Assembly: GCA_019429445.1 (NCBI GenBank)
Contig: JAHYIW010000009.1
Span: 1-64,000, forward strand
DNA length: 64,000 nt
Direction of reading: 5' to 3'
DNA from: Desulfuromonadaceae bacterium
Lineage (GTDB): Bacteria > Desulfobacterota > Desulfuromonadia > Desulfuromonadales > JAHYIW01
Notes under the pieces: generated by a model
The model's database searches: none
What the model saw: the letters and a program-made list of their open reading frames with translations, nothing else
What the model was told of the DNA's origin: nothing
Shown here: positions 37,433 through 48,109 of the stretch, piece by piece
Position numbering within the stretch: the stretch's first letter is position 1
How the letters are laid out: each line of letters starts with the position of its first letter
Position numbers and translations under genes: made by a program

Positions 37433-38560
37433 TCATTTGAGCGCCAGCGCGACGTAGATCCGCGCGGCAACCTCGACTTCGGCGAGTGAGGTTTGTTCCT
37501 CAGCGGTATGGGCGGTTTCCAGCGAACCAGGACCGAGAATGAGTGGTTTGCACCCGGCCTGGAAAAACAGGTTGCCGTCAGAGTGGGAGCGGAACGGGAC
37601 AAACTCCAACGGCAGATTCAGCTGTGGAAAAGTTTCTTCCATGATGGCCACCAGCGGGTTATCGAGCGCCAGCTCATAGCCTCCCGCTTCAAAATCGAAA
37701 CGCGCTTCCAGATTGAGATCCTTGATCAGGCGCCGGGCTTTGACCAGAATCTTTTCCATCTCGCGCCGTACCTCCCCCGGATCAACATCGGGCGACAGAT
37801 GCAGATCAATCAATGCCTCACAACGATCCGGCACCACGAAGCCCGCCTGCGACGAACTCATCTCGCGAATCGAGTAGACCAGTCGACCACTCCCCGGATC
37901 AAGGAGTGGCAGCCGTTGCAACTGCAACAACACCCGCAACATCGACTCAATAGCATTATGACCCAGTTCCGGCAGGGAGGAATGAATGCGCCACCCCTGC
38001 GTGACCAGTGCCACCTCCATGTAGCCGAAATGGCGAAATGCGGGGAGCATCGCGGTCGGTTCGCCGATCACCACCCACTCGGGCTGATACTCCTGCAGAA
38101 AGCGCGCACTGCCGTCGCCGTTTTCCTCTTCGCCAACCACCAGCAACAGACCGAGGGACGGGCGTTGCGCCTCGGGCAATGTCGCCAGCGCCAGCCACGC
38201 TTCGACCATCGCCGCGCAACCGCCTTTCATGTCGGCGGCCCCCAGACCACGCACCACCCCCCACTGTTCAACCGCCGCGTACTCCTCAATATCCCAGGCA
38301 GCGACCGTATCAACATGCCCGACCAGATAGAAAGACGGGGCTCCCGCCCCCATCGTTGTGATCAGATTGTAGCGTTCCTCATCAACCACCTGCCGCCGCA
38401 CCGGAATCCCGGTCGCAGCCAGCAGCTCTTCCAGATAAAGCTGGATATCTTCTTCCTTCCCCGATGGTGAGTAGATATCGATCATCTCCATCAGGGTACC
38501 ACGCAACCGGTGTGGATCGATAGCGGCCCACACTTGCTCAAGGCGCATGTCCATCGTCAT
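37433..38560 (-). CDS. M20-family deacylase (ArgE/DapE-like)
   Basis: A 375-residue zinc peptidase/deacylase. The metal-site segments VGHVDTV, GLGAADMKGG, GEEENGD and the late histidine in ETAHTAEE match M20 enzymes such as ArgE, DapE and carboxypeptidase G2. The substrate is not defined by sequence alone. The gene overlaps the preceding acetyltransferase gene by 4 bp (ATGA), so acetylation and deacylation of the same metabolite type is plausible, as in ornithine or lysine pathways. Confidence 0.85.
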   Translation of the reverse strand: MTMDMRLEQVWAAIDPHRLRGTLMEMIDIYSPSGKEEDIQLYLEELLAATGIPVRRQVVDEERYNLITTMGAGAPSFYLVGHVDTVAAWDIEEYAAVEQWGVVRGLGAADMKGGCAAMVEAWLALATLPEAQRPSLGLLLVVGEEENGDGSARFLQEYQPEWVVIGEPTAMLPAFRHFGYMEVALVTQGWRIHSSLPELGHNAIESMLRVLLQLQRLPLLDPGSGRLVYSIREMSSSQAGFVVPDRCEALIDLHLSPDVDPGEVRREMEKILVKARRLIKDLNLEARFDFEAGGYELALDNPLVAIMEETFPQLNLPLEFVPFRSHSDGNLFFQAGCKPLILGPGSLETAHTAEEQTSLAEVEVAARIYVALALK

Positions 38561-39057
38561 CCCTTTTTGCGCTTTTGCCGTGCGCGTGACAGGTTAAGGG
38601 TCATGTAAACATGCTTCTGAATATTGTCGAACCCCTGCTTCCTGAAAAAGCCGATCCCGGCCTCGTTGTCAGCATCGGTGTCAATAATAATCATCCGCAC
38701 CCCCTGCTCAACCATGCGCTGCTTGATTTCATTGAACAGCTTGTGCCCGACTCCCAGCTTCTGCAACCCGGAGCGAATCCCGATCCACACCAGATAACCA
38801 TACTTCCACGAGGAGTTATGCTTCTCTACCGTGGTCCCCAGCGCAAAACCGACAATCACGCCGTTTAGTTCGGCGACGATGCACAATTCACTGTCAGAAT
38901 TGAACAGCGTGGTGATCTCGTATTCGTCCCAGGTGCGATACATGCTCGACGAATATTCGGAGGTAAACAATTCCTCCCCAAGGTGAAAAACGGCCGCCAG
39001 GTCGTCGATCGACATTTCACGAATTCCAAGTTGTTCTTCAGGAATATGTTTTGACAT
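38557..39057 (-). CDS. GNAT-family N-acetyltransferase
   Basis: A 166-residue acetyltransferase. The acetyl-CoA site is at IRSGLQKLGVGHKLFNEI (motif A) and the C-terminal GIGFFRKQGFDNIQKHVYM is motif B. The start at 39057 follows GAGAGG and excludes a poorly supported 16-residue extension. It is the first gene of a two-gene operon with the M20 deacylase; the acceptor could be an amino acid or a protein N-terminus. Confidence 0.87.
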   Translation of the reverse strand: MSKHIPEEQLGIREMSIDDLAAVFHLGEELFTSEYSSSMYRTWDEYEITTLFNSDSELCIVAELNGVIVGFALGTTVEKHNSSWKYGYLVWIGIRSGLQKLGVGHKLFNEIKQRMVEQGVRMIIIDTDADNEAGIGFFRKQGFDNIQKHVYMTLNLSRARQKRKKG

Positions 39058-39141
39058 GGGTCCTCTCGATAAAACAGGTGAATGCCTTGATGTTCGGATG
39101 AGCATAGCAGATAAAATAACGCGAGAAAATATTTTTGCGCA

Positions 39142-40062
39142 TCAGCACAGCGATCCTGGCAAACTCAGCAACGCCGCCAGCAACTGCACCCGCGGCATAG
39201 TCACACCACAGCGTGCCGCGCGCTGCAACGGCTCATGGTAAATTGCCTGCACCTCGACCGGTCGCCCCGCCAGCCGATCGAGCATCATACTGGGGCGATA
39301 GTGATCCATGGCGTCGGTAGCCAGCAACATTTTTTCGGCAAAAGGCTCACCGTCAAGCGGCGTTGACAACCCCTGCGTATTCGCTCCGGCGGACACCTCC
39401 AGCATCATTTCCCGCACCTGTGCACGACAGGCCGGTGCGGCGAGAATTTCAGTGACATCCTTGCCGGTCAGGGCACACAACCCGTTGAACGGGATGTTCC
39501 ACACCAGCTTTTCCCAGCGCGCCCTGCACAGGTCAGCCACCGCAGCGCAGGGAATTCCGGCCGCACTGAACGTCACCGCCAACTGCTCCGTCCGCGCACT
39601 GCTGCCGCCGCGAAACTCACCGAGCCGGACCGACCCCTGGCCGAGGTGATGAACGATCCCCGCTTCGCCACGATTTGAGCAGAGAAAAGCAATCCCGCCG
39701 AGCACGCGTTCCGGGCCGAAAGCGTCGGCCAGCAGCTCTTCGTTGCCGAGGCCGTTTTGCAACGTCAGGACGCTGCACGCCGGATTCAGCATCAACGGCG
39801 CGACGAGCCGGGTCAACACGTCGTTGGCCGTCGTCTTCAGCCCGACCAGGACCAGATCGACCTCCCCCATCTCCTGCGGAGCACGAAACCCGGCCACCTG
39901 ATCAAGATGAAAGTTTCCCTGCGCCGAGATGATCGTCAAACCTTGCGCGGTGATCGCGTCGAAGTCGCTGCGCAACAAAAAACGCACATCGTTCCCGCCA
40001 CGTTGCAACAGCGCACCGTAGTAGAGTCCCAGCGCCCCTGAACCGATGACAGCAATTCGCAT
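39142..40062 (-). CDS. panE: 2-dehydropantoate 2-reductase
   Basis: A 306-residue ketopantoate reductase of pantothenate and CoA synthesis. The NADP site IAVIGSGALGLYYGALL is at the N-terminus, the catalytic lysine lies in RWEKLVWNIPFN, and the C-terminal helical domain has the usual PSMMLDRLAGRPVEVQAI segment. Length is typical. It is separated from the genes on either side and has MITE copy D about 100 bp upstream. Confidence 0.93.
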   Translation of the reverse strand: MRIAVIGSGALGLYYGALLQRGGNDVRFLLRSDFDAITAQGLTIISAQGNFHLDQVAGFRAPQEMGEVDLVLVGLKTTANDVLTRLVAPLMLNPACSVLTLQNGLGNEELLADAFGPERVLGGIAFLCSNRGEAGIVHHLGQGSVRLGEFRGGSSARTEQLAVTFSAAGIPCAAVADLCRARWEKLVWNIPFNGLCALTGKDVTEILAAPACRAQVREMMLEVSAGANTQGLSTPLDGEPFAEKMLLATDAMDHYRPSMMLDRLAGRPVEVQAIYHEPLQRAARCGVTMPRVQLLAALLSLPGSLC

Positions 40063-40164
40063 TGGTCATGTTCTCCTTTCCACGGTTCCGAATCTATCAT
40101 GCGTTCGACCATCTGTCAGTCGCAAACGGTTACCCCACGCTGCTCGTTGTGGCGATTAAAATAT

Positions 40165-40314
40165 GATGGCGTCGCAAAAAGTCCGCCCTACTGCGTTACG
40201 CCGGTTTTTCAGGACCTCGACCTACCTGATGTAGGCCTTCGTCCCTGAAAAACCACCAGGCCTTGGAGGACGAAATTTTTGCTTAGCCATCCCATGAGTT
40301 TTTGCGAGTGCATC
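40165..40314 (-). mobile_element. 150-bp MITE-like element, copy D
   Basis: The reverse orientation, as copy B. AAATAT occurs at both borders, a weaker duplication than at the other copies. It lies between the divergent panE and carD genes and ends 33 bp upstream of the carD -35 box. Confidence 0.8.
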
Positions 40315-40346
40315 AAATATGATTTTATCATGAAAAATCACTCGCC

Positions 40347-40376
40347 TTGACGGATTCCACAACGCTGTGCTATAGT
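40347..40376 (+). promoter_or_regulatory. Sigma-70 promoter of carD
   Basis: TTGACG (40347-40352), an 18-bp spacer and TATAGT (40371-40376), 33 bp upstream of the carD start. Confidence 0.7.
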
Positions 40377-40408
40377 GTTTAGTCCCAGCGTGGGAGAGGA
40401 GTAACCAA

Positions 40409-40894
40409 ATGTTTAAAGTTGGAGATATGGCGGTCTACCCGTCGCAAGGGGTCGGCATTGTCGAAGCGATTGAATCGCGCGATATTGGCGGCAGTGTGAA
40501 TAATTTTTACGTTTTGCGCATCGTCGACAACGACATGACCATCATGATTCCGGTAAACAATGTTGCCCAGGTCGGCCTGCGCACCTTGATTGATCGCGGT
40601 CGCATCAGTTCTGTGTATAAATTGCTCGAAGAAAAGCTGTCCGAGATCCCGGCCACCATCTCGTGGAGCCGACGGCAGCGGGAGTATAACGACAAAATCA
40701 AATCCGGCGATCTTTTTGAAGTGGCCGAAGTCCTCCGCGAACTGTACATGATCAAGGAAGGCAAAGAACTTTCCTACGGTGAGAAGAAGGTACTCGAACT
40801 GGCCCGGCGCCTGCTGGTTAAAGAACTGGCACTGGCACAGGGACAAGCTGAAGACATGGTCGTCAAACGCGTCGAAAACATTTTCATTAACTGA
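40409..40894 (+). CDS. carD: CarD-family transcriptional regulator
   Basis: A 161-residue CarD/CdnL protein. The N-terminal RNA-polymerase-interacting domain (MFKVGDMAVYPSQGVGIVE) is of the TRCF-RID type and the C-terminal helical DNA-binding part includes SGDLFEVAEVLRELYM. These proteins bind RNA polymerase beta and stabilise open complexes at many promoters, including those of rRNA. It starts a run with ispD and ispF, as in related genomes. GGAGAGGAG upstream supports the start. Confidence 0.95.
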   Translation: MFKVGDMAVYPSQGVGIVEAIESRDIGGSVNNFYVLRIVDNDMTIMIPVNNVAQVGLRTLIDRGRISSVYKLLEEKLSEIPATISWSRRQREYNDKIKSGDLFEVAEVLRELYMIKEGKELSYGEKKVLELARRLLVKELALAQGQAEDMVVKRVENIFIN

Positions 40895-40941
40895 CAACGC
40901 CCCTGCGGCTTTACCGGTCCCTCCCTGTGATCAGGAGTCAC

Positions 40942-41652
40942 ATGAAAATCATTGTTCTGATCCCTGCCGCGGGAACAGGTAGCCGGATGGGTGCCGCTGT
41001 CAACAAACAGTATCTGCGCCTCGGTGACCGTCCGGTTCTGGCGCACACCATTGCCCTCTTCGACAATGCCCCGCAAGTCGATGACATCTACATCATCTCC
41101 CCGCCCGACGAGATCGATTACTGTCACACCGCCATTGTAGAACAATACGGATTTACCAAGGTCAGAGCTGTCGTCCCCGGCGGCGCACAGCGTCAGGACT
41201 CTGTACGTAATGGCTTGCAGGCCTGCGTGGCGCAGGACGACGATATTGTCGTGATTCACGATGGTGCACGCCCTTTCTTTCCCATTGCACAACTCCCGCT
41301 CCTCATTGAACAAGCGCGCACCGCTGGCGCCTGTCTGGTTGGCATTCCGGTTCAGGACACGATCAAGGAAGTTGTTGCCGCTCAGGTTGTAGCAACCCCG
41401 GAACGAGGACGCTTGTGGCAGGCCCAGACCCCGCAAGCCTTTCGTTATGGATTGATTCACGCCGCCCACGAACGAGCCCTGGCGCAAGGATTTGTCACGA
41501 CCGACGACGCCGCGCTGATCGAATGGAGCGGGGCACCGGTGACCATGGTGACGGGGAGCAAATACAACCTGAAAATTACCACCCCTGACGATCTGCCGCT
41601 GGCCCGCGCCATTTGGGCAGAGCACGAGGCACAACGAGGGCAGCGGGAATGA
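40942..41652 (+). CDS. ispD: 2-C-methyl-D-erythritol 4-phosphate cytidylyltransferase
   Basis: A 236-residue cytidylyltransferase of the MEP isoprenoid pathway. The CTP-binding start [26 protein letters not shown] and the VIHDGARPF motif are intact. CAGGAG sets the start at 40942. Its stop overlaps the ispF start (ATGA), a coupled arrangement common in bacteria. Neighbour of carD. Confidence 0.96.
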   Translation: MKIIVLIPAAGTGSRMGAAVNKQYLRLGDRPVLAHTIALFDNAPQVDDIYIISPPDEIDYCHTAIVEQYGFTKVRAVVPGGAQRQDSVRNGLQACVAQDDDIVVIHDGARPFFPIAQLPLLIEQARTAGACLVGIPVQDTIKEVVAAQVVATPERGRLWQAQTPQAFRYGLIHAAHERALAQGFVTTDDAALIEWSGAPVTMVTGSKYNLKITTPDDLPLARAIWAEHEAQRGQRE

Positions 41653-42125
41653 TGCGCATCGGTCACGGCTACGATGTTCACCGCCTGGTCGCGGAACGCA
41701 AACTGATTCTCGGCGGAGTCGAAATCCCTTTTGAACGCGGTCTGCTCGGACATTCCGATGCCGACGTCGCACTGCACGCCATTTGCGATGCCCTGCTCGG
41801 CGCGCTCGGCGCGGGGGATATCGGCAGGCACTTCCCGGATAATGACGAACGCTATCGCGGCATTGCCAGTACCCGCTTGCTGGAGCAGGTGGTGGCAATG
41901 GCCACGGAACGGGGGTACCGGGTTGTCAACATGGACGTGACGATCGTTGCCCAGGAGCCGAAACTGGCCCCCTACATTGAGCAGATGACAGTTAATATTG
42001 CCGCCGCCTGCAACGTTGACGTTGCATTGATCAACGTCAAGGCAACCACCACCGAACACCTCGGTTTTGCCGGGCGCGGCGAAGGGATCGAAGCCCATGC
42101 CGTGGCTTTGCTGCACGCGGCATAA
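41649..42125 (+). CDS. ispF: 2-C-methyl-D-erythritol 2,4-cyclodiphosphate synthase
   Basis: A 158-residue MEP-pathway enzyme. [10 protein letters not shown] provides the zinc-binding Asp and His, with [19 protein letters not shown] and the late [16 protein letters not shown] motif. Start taken as the ATG overlapping the ispD stop; the next codon is also ATG and gives one residue less. It is followed by glnS 23 bp later. Confidence 0.97.
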   Translation: MMRIGHGYDVHRLVAERKLILGGVEIPFERGLLGHSDADVALHAICDALLGALGAGDIGRHFPDNDERYRGIASTRLLEQVVAMATERGYRVVNMDVTIVAQEPKLAPYIEQMTVNIAAACNVDVALINVKATTTEHLGFAGRGEGIEAHAVALLHAA

Positions 42126-42148
42126 ATCGATAATTATAAGGAACACCC

Positions 42149-43810
42149 ATGAGCGACATCTCGACAGCGTCCGCAAATTTCATCCGTAATATCATCAGCG
42201 AGGATCTCGCCAGCGGCAAGAGCAAGCAGGTTGTGACCCGTTTTCCGCCGGAGCCGAACGGCTATCTGCATATCGGTCACGCCAAGTCGATCTGCCTCAA
42301 TTTCGGTCTGGCAGAAGCCTTCGGCGGGCGCTGTCATCTGCGTTTTGACGACACCAACCCGGTCAAGGAGGAGCAGGAATATATCGACGCCATCAAAACC
42401 GACCTGCGCTGGCTCGGGTTTGATTGGGGCGAACATGAATATTATGCTTCCGATTATTTCGAAAAACTTTACGCCTTTGCGATCATGCTGATCAACCGCG
42501 GCAAGGCCTATGTCGACGGCCAGACTGCGGACGAAATTCGCGAGGGTCGTGGCACCTTGACCACGCCGGGGCAAGAAAGTCCCTGGCGGGAGCGTTCGAC
42601 AGCAGAAAACAGCGACCTGTTTGAGCGGATGAGAAACGGCGAATTTGCCGCTGGCCGTTATGTCCTGCGCGCCAAAATCGACATGGCGTCGCCGAATCTC
42701 AATCTGCGTGACCCGGTCATCTACCGTGTTTTGCACGCCCCCCACCACCGCACCTCCACCAGCTGGGCGATTTATCCGATGTACGACTTCGCCCATGGGC
42801 AGTCCGATTCGATCGAGGGGGTCACCTATTCCATCTGTACGCTGGAATTCGAAGACCACCGCCCGCTGTATGAATGGTTTTTGCGTGAGCTGAACATCTT
42901 TGCCCCGCGACAGATCGAATTTGCCCGCCTCAACCTTGATTACACGGTGATGAGCAAACGCAAGCTGCTGCAACTGGTCACCGAAAAACACGTTGACGGC
43001 TGGGATGATCCACGCATGCCGACGCTGTCGGGCCTGAGGCGACGGGGCGTACCGGCGGCCGCAGTGAAAAATTTCTGCGAGCGGATCGGCGTCGGTCGCG
43101 CCGCCAATCGCATCGAACTCAGTATCCTGGAAGATTGTGTGCGCGAAGTTCTTAACGAAACCGCCCCCCGGGCAATGGCGGTCTTGCGCCCGCTTAAAAT
43201 TGTCATTACCAACTACCCCGCCGGGCAGATCGAGGAACTCACCGCCCCCAACCATCCACAACAACCAGAGCGTGGCGTACGTACCCTCCCCTTCGGTCGT
43301 GAAATTTTCATTGAACGGGATGATTTCATGACCGATCCGCCGAAGAAGTTTTTCCGCCTCGCCCCCGGCCGTGAGGTTCGGCTGCGCTACGCTTACATCA
43401 TTAAATGTGACGAGGTCATGCGTGATACCAACGGGGAAATCTGCGCATTGCATTGCACTTATGATCCAGCTACCCTGGGAAAAGATCCTGCGGACGGTCG
43501 CAAGGTCAAAGGGGTGATCCACTGGGTTGAGCAGGAGCACGCAGTGACAGCCGAGGTTCGGGTCTATGATCGGCTCTTTCGGAGCGCCGACCCCGATGCC
43601 GGCAAAGACAGTGATTTTCTCGCGGCGCTGAATCCGGAGTCACTGGAAATCGTGACGGGCTGCCGCCTCGAACCGGCCCTTGCCACGGCCGCTGCTGGCG
43701 ACACTTTTCAGTTCGAACGCCTTGGTTACTTTGTCGCCGACCATAACTTCTCGTCCGCAGCGCCGGTTTTCAACCGGACGGTCACGCTGCGCGATACCTG
43801 GGATAAATAG
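42149..43810 (+). CDS. glnS: Glutaminyl-tRNA synthetase
   Basis: A 553-residue class I synthetase. The HIGH motif appears in [12 protein letters not shown] and the KMSKS equivalent as VMSKRKL; the catalytic core is followed by two C-terminal anticodon-binding beta barrels. Length matches GlnRS (about 550). Presence of GlnRS suggests a direct glutaminylation route, at least for tRNA-Gln. AAGGA upstream. The chemosensory operon starts 36 bp after its stop. Confidence 0.97.
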   Translation: MSDISTASANFIRNIISEDLASGKSKQVVTRFPPEPNGYLHIGHAKSICLNFGLAEAFGGRCHLRFDDTNPVKEEQEYIDAIKTDLRWLGFDWGEHEYYASDYFEKLYAFAIMLINRGKAYVDGQTADEIREGRGTLTTPGQESPWRERSTAENSDLFERMRNGEFAAGRYVLRAKIDMASPNLNLRDPVIYRVLHAPHHRTSTSWAIYPMYDFAHGQSDSIEGVTYSICTLEFEDHRPLYEWFLRELNIFAPRQIEFARLNLDYTVMSKRKLLQLVTEKHVDGWDDPRMPTLSGLRRRGVPAAAVKNFCERIGVGRAANRIELSILEDCVREVLNETAPRAMAVLRPLKIVITNYPAGQIEELTAPNHPQQPERGVRTLPFGREIFIERDDFMTDPPKKFFRLAPGREVRLRYAYIIKCDEVMRDTNGEICALHCTYDPATLGKDPADGRKVKGVIHWVEQEHAVTAEVRVYDRLFRSADPDAGKDSDFLAALNPESLEIVTGCRLEPALATAAAGDTFQFERLGYFVADHNFSSAAPVFNRTVTLRDTWDK

Positions 43811-43846
43811 ATCACCGTGTTTTTCTCACCGGACCATAAAAAAATC

Positions 43847-45721
43847 ATGGCAAACGACGCTTTCCAGATCATGATTGTCGATAAAAACCGGCGCCTTTGC
43901 GAAGAGCTGAGCGCGCCACTTATCGCAGCCGATTGTCGTGTTGAATGTCTCGTCGATGGCAGCAGCAGCTATCGCTCAATCCTTGAGCAACTTCCGTCGC
44001 TGCTGATTCTCGACATCTCCCTGCCAGATCCAGCCGGGCTGGAAACGTTGCGACGGCTCCACAACCAGCGCACTTCACGCAAGCTGCCGGTCATTGTTAT
44101 TTCCAATCAGGCCGAGTTCGAATTCGAGCTGCTTGACGTTTTTGATTTCCTCAAAAAACCGGTCGATCTGCACCGGTTGCTGGAGGATATCCGTTACCTG
44201 CGCGACCGCCAACGCGCGGATAAAATTTTTTTCGGGTTAAATGAAGAGGAACTGACGTTATTTCAGGAGTATCTGATCAAACACAGTGGACTCTACTTCG
44301 ACCGGCGTAACTCAAAGATCCTCGAACGTGGACTCCAGCGCCGCATGCGCGCGGTGGGTGCCGACACCTACAACGACTATTTTGATTATCTCGACCTCTA
44401 CCAGGACAGCCGCGCTGAGTTAAAAAAACTGATCGGTTTGTTGACCGTCGGTGAAACCTCTTTTTTCCGTTACAGCTCCCATCGCGACGCCCTTGTCAAA
44501 CATGTCATCCCCGAGATCATCGGCGAACGCCAGCATGAACGTACCTTGCGTTTCTGGTCGGCCGGCTGTTCGACCGGCGAAGAGCCCTACTCTATCGCGA
44601 TTTTTTTACTGGAACATTTTCCTCAATTGGCGGACTGGAAAATTGAAATCCTTGCCACTGACATCAACAAGAGGTCGCTGCGCCGGGCGCGCGAAGCGAT
44701 CTACAGCCCGCGCGCCGTCCGCCTGATGGGGGAGGACTACATCGACAAATACTTCCACCGTGAAAGCAACCTCTACCTTCTCGACCGGCGGGTGCGTGAC
44801 ATGGTCGAATTCAACTACCTCAATCTGCAGGTCGACGCATACCCTGCACCGACCAATGGTACCAGCGATGTGGACTGCATCCTCTGCTGCAACGTCATGA
44901 TCTATTTCCGCATCGACACCATTCGCGAAATTGTCGCTCGCATCAGTCGCTGCCTGCGTCCGAACGGGTTCCTTTTTCTTGGCCATGCCGAGACCATGCA
45001 GAATGTCTCGGATCGTTTTGTGCGTCTGAATAAACATAATGCGTTCTTCTATCAGCGCCGCGCCCGGCAGACCACCACAGCCACCCCGCCGCCTTCCCTG
45101 AACAGCACCCCCGTCCCGGCGCGACACAAGCCGCCGGCAACACCACCACCGCGCCCCCTGACGACGGCACCAAAACCGCCCGCTGCAAAGCCATTTTCGG
45201 TCGCACAGGTTTTCTCCGAGGCCGAGCAAGCTTTTCATCAGGAAGACTATAGAACAGCATCTCAAAAATATGATACAATCCTCGCGAAGCAGCCGGATCA
45301 CAGCGGGGCGCTGCTCGGAAAAATCATCATCCTGGCCAACGAGGGGAACTTCAAGCAGGCGGCGGAAATCTGTGAACGGGTGCTGCAAACCGACGATTTG
45401 TGCGCTCCCGCCTATTTCCTGCGCGGACTGATCCATGACATGGAAGATGACCTGGCGGCCGCAATCACCGAATACAAACGGGCGATCTGGCTTGATATGC
45501 AGTTCATCGCTCCCCACTACTATCTGAGCAAGGTGTTGCTGCGGCAGGGCAACCACGCTGCGGCGGAGCGCGAACTGCGCAACAGCATTCGCCTCCTTGA
45601 GAAGTCCACCGAAGAGGCTGTCATCCCCTATTCAGGCGGACTGTCGCGCAGTGTTTTTCTTGAAATATGTCGGGCGGATACTGAAGCGGCCCACACAAAA
45701 CCGACAACCAGCGGGAGATAA
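43847..45721 (+). CDS. cheR: CheR methyltransferase with N-terminal receiver and C-terminal TPR
   Basis: A 624-residue fusion. Residues about 5-125 are a receiver domain with LLILDISLP and FLKKP; residues about 135-410 are the CheR methyltransferase (GLLTVGETSFFR, FWSAGCSTGEEPYS, CNVMIYF); a proline-rich linker follows and residues about 450-600 carry TPR repeats. It methylates receptor glutamates in the adjacent operon, with the receiver offering phospho-control of adaptation. Start uncertain: ATG at 43847 or GTG at 43817, neither with a strong ribosome site. Confidence 0.92.
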   Translation: MANDAFQIMIVDKNRRLCEELSAPLIAADCRVECLVDGSSSYRSILEQLPSLLILDISLPDPAGLETLRRLHNQRTSRKLPVIVISNQAEFEFELLDVFDFLKKPVDLHRLLEDIRYLRDRQRADKIFFGLNEEELTLFQEYLIKHSGLYFDRRNSKILERGLQRRMRAVGADTYNDYFDYLDLYQDSRAELKKLIGLLTVGETSFFRYSSHRDALVKHVIPEIIGERQHERTLRFWSAGCSTGEEPYSIAIFLLEHFPQLADWKIEILATDINKRSLRRAREAIYSPRAVRLMGEDYIDKYFHRESNLYLLDRRVRDMVEFNYLNLQVDAYPAPTNGTSDVDCILCCNVMIYFRIDTIREIVARISRCLRPNGFLFLGHAETMQNVSDRFVRLNKHNAFFYQRRARQTTTATPPPSLNSTPVPARHKPPATPPPRPLTTAPKPPAAKPFSVAQVFSEAEQAFHQEDYRTASQKYDTILAKQPDHSGALLGKIIILANEGNFKQAAEICERVLQTDDLCAPAYFLRGLIHDMEDDLAAAITEYKRAIWLDMQFIAPHYYLSKVLLRQGNHAAAERELRNSIRLLEKSTEEAVIPYSGGLSRSVFLEICRADTEAAHTKPTTSGR

Positions 45722-45730
45722 GAACGAACC

Positions 45731-46279
45731 ATGGCAAACGATCAACATTCCGGAAATGAAATCAAGGCCGTTCTTGACGAGATGCGCCGCGAGTACTGGC
45801 GCGGGCTGGAAGAGGTGGACCACAACGCCGGGAAAGAGATTGTCGACTACCTGGCTTTTGTCATCGGCAATGAAACCTTTGCGGTACCAACCTCGATCGC
45901 CCGCGAAGTATTGCGGCTGCCGCGGCAGATCCTTGTCCCGAATATGCCGGAACATATTCTCGGGGTCTTCAATCTGCGCGGCGAGATTATTGCCATCACC
46001 GATCTGCGCCCGATCTTCGGCCTGCCGGGACGTGGCATCCCCGACCAGGGCCAGCTGATCGTCATGGCAGCCGCCGGGATTGAAACCGCGATTGTCGTAG
46101 AACGCGTTGTCGGTACCCGCAACGTCGTCCTCGATGACGTCGAGCCCTTCCCTGAAGGACTGGGGGGCATTCCTCGCAATGCCGTCACCGGGCAACTGAC
46201 TGAAGACGGTAAACTTACGGTGTTACTCGATATGCAGCAACTTCTGTCACACACGGAATTTGTCATCGAACAGCAATAA
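45731..46279 (+). CDS. cheW: CheW chemotaxis coupling protein
   Basis: A 182-residue CheW with an N-terminal extension of about 40 charged residues. The core (YLAFVIGNETFAVPTS, VFNLRGEIIAITDLRPIFGL, ERVVGTRNV) bridges receptor and CheA. It is the second gene of the chemosensory operon, 9 bp after cheR. Confidence 0.95.
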   Translation: MANDQHSGNEIKAVLDEMRREYWRGLEEVDHNAGKEIVDYLAFVIGNETFAVPTSIAREVLRLPRQILVPNMPEHILGVFNLRGEIIAITDLRPIFGLPGRGIPDQGQLIVMAAAGIETAIVVERVVGTRNVVLDDVEPFPEGLGGIPRNAVTGQLTEDGKLTVLLDMQQLLSHTEFVIEQQ

Positions 46280-46340
46280 ACTGATAAACTCATTATCACA
46301 GTATTGATTGAGCTCAGCGCTCAGCAAAGGAAGAAATTGC

Positions 46341-48107
46341 ATGTCCAAGCGAATTTCCCTGAAAATTGTCAGCGTACTGGTCATTGTTCTCGCCATCCTG
46401 ATGATTATCTTTACCCAGCAACTGGTTGCCAACCGCAGCGCAGCACTTGAAGCACAGCTTTTGACCAAGGCGAAGACCATGGCGATCGGCGGTTCCAAAG
46501 CCATGGAATTGACGCTGAAAGAAGCACTCTCCGGCGGTCAATTTAACATGGAACAGCTTTTTGACGTCGACTACCAGCAGATCACCTCGGGACCGCTGGC
46601 CAATGCTGACCCACCCAAATTCAGTACCGCCTACGATCTCTATCTGGATATGACGATCAAGGACTTCCAGGATGCTCTGGTTGAAAACGACTCGATGGTA
46701 GTATTCGCAGTTCTGGTTGACCGCAACGGTTACCTGCCAACCCACAACAGCAGATACTCCAAACCGCTGACCGGTGACAAGCAAAAGGATGTCGTCGGCA
46801 ACCGCACCAAGCGCATGTTCAATGATCCGGTCGGTCTGAAAGCCGGGCAATATGACGGCAAGGATGGCAACAAATTTTTGAAGCAAGTTTATCAACGTGA
46901 TACCGGCGAAAAAATGTGGGATGTCTCCGCACCGGTCTATGTCAAGGGTCAGCACTGGGGCGGCTTCCGCATCGGCTTCTCGATGCAGGAGACCGAAGCG
47001 GCGATTGCCGAACTGCGTAGCACCGTCGGACTGTCGATGCTGGCGCTGCTGGCCATTGCCTCGCTGACCATTCTTGTCGTCGTCTCGCGATTCACCAAAC
47101 CGCTCAAGCAACTGACCGAGGTCGCCAATAAAGTTGCTGGCGGGCAGCTGGATGAAACCATCGCCATCACATCGCAAGATGAAATCGGTCAGCTGGCAAG
47201 CGCCTTCAACCAGATGACCCAGGTCATCGTTAAAAACCTGAAAACAGAAATCGAAAAAAGTACGCTGCTGATTAAAAACGTCAAGGAAGCCATTCAGCAG
47301 CTTTCTTCGAGTGCCAATCAAATGATGGCAATTTCAGCGCAGCAGGCATCCGGTGCGACCGAACAGGCCAGCGCCGTGCAGGAAGCCACGACCACCTCCG
47401 AAGAGATCGCCATCACCGCCAAGCAGGTCGCCGAAAATGCCCTGCGCGTCGAGTCCCTTGCCGGGCAGGCCAGCGAGGTCAGCATCAGTGGCAGCGCCGC
47501 CACCGATCATGCCATTGAAGGGATGGACGAGCTCAAGCATCAGGTCCAGTCGATTGCCGAGGGGATGCTGCAACTTGGAGAAAATTCCCAGAAAATCGGC
47601 GGCATTATCGATATTATCGACGAGATCTCCGACCAGACCAATCTGCTCGCGCTCAACGCTGCAATCGAAGCCGCCGGGGCCGGTGAAGCCGGCAAGCGTT
47701 TTTCCATCGTCGCCAACGAAGTCAAACGACTGGCGGAACGCACCGCCGACGCCACCAGTCAGATTAAAACGTTGATTGAGCAGATCCAGAAAGCCACCAA
47801 CGCCACGATCATGCTCACCGAGGATGGCACCAAAGACGTCGACAAGGCCAGCAACCTGGTAGCGAACGTCGCCAACGAACTGGCGCGGATTACCCAGATG
47901 GTGCATGACACCGCCAGCGCGGCGAGTGAGATCAAGCTGTCGACCCAGCAGCAGACGACCGCCTGCGAGCAGATGGCGGAAACCATCGCCGAGGTGCGGG
48001 ATGTCGCCACGCAGGTCGCCACCGGTTCGCAGGAAACCTCACAGTCGATCACCGAACTGACCGCTCTGGCGGAACGCCTGAAGGAACTGGTCGGAGAAGA
48101 GGACTGA
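46341..48107 (+). CDS. Methyl-accepting chemotaxis protein
   Basis: A 588-residue receptor. A first membrane helix spans residues about 8-28, a periplasmic sensory region about 30-225 with a Cache-like [16 protein letters not shown] and GGFRIGFSM pattern, a second helix about 228-252, a HAMP linker, then the signalling hairpin with [19 protein letters not shown]. The start at 46341 follows AAGGAAG. Its ligand is not evident. The receptor in the operon suggests it feeds the adjacent CheA. Confidence 0.95.
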   Translation: MSKRISLKIVSVLVIVLAILMIIFTQQLVANRSAALEAQLLTKAKTMAIGGSKAMELTLKEALSGGQFNMEQLFDVDYQQITSGPLANADPPKFSTAYDLYLDMTIKDFQDALVENDSMVVFAVLVDRNGYLPTHNSRYSKPLTGDKQKDVVGNRTKRMFNDPVGLKAGQYDGKDGNKFLKQVYQRDTGEKMWDVSAPVYVKGQHWGGFRIGFSMQETEAAIAELRSTVGLSMLALLAIASLTILVVVSRFTKPLKQLTEVANKVAGGQLDETIAITSQDEIGQLASAFNQMTQVIVKNLKTEIEKSTLLIKNVKEAIQQLSSSANQMMAISAQQASGATEQASAVQEATTTSEEIAITAKQVAENALRVESLAGQASEVSISGSAATDHAIEGMDELKHQVQSIAEGMLQLGENSQKIGGIIDIIDEISDQTNLLALNAAIEAAGAGEAGKRFSIVANEVKRLAERTADATSQIKTLIEQIQKATNATIMLTEDGTKDVDKASNLVANVANELARITQMVHDTASAASEIKLSTQQQTTACEQMAETIAEVRDVATQVATGSQETSQSITELTALAERLKELVGEED

Positions 48108-48109
48108 CC

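Noticed and set aside
42134-43540. A 468-codon minus-strand ORF opposite glnS
   Set aside because: An antisense shadow of glnS with unlikely composition.
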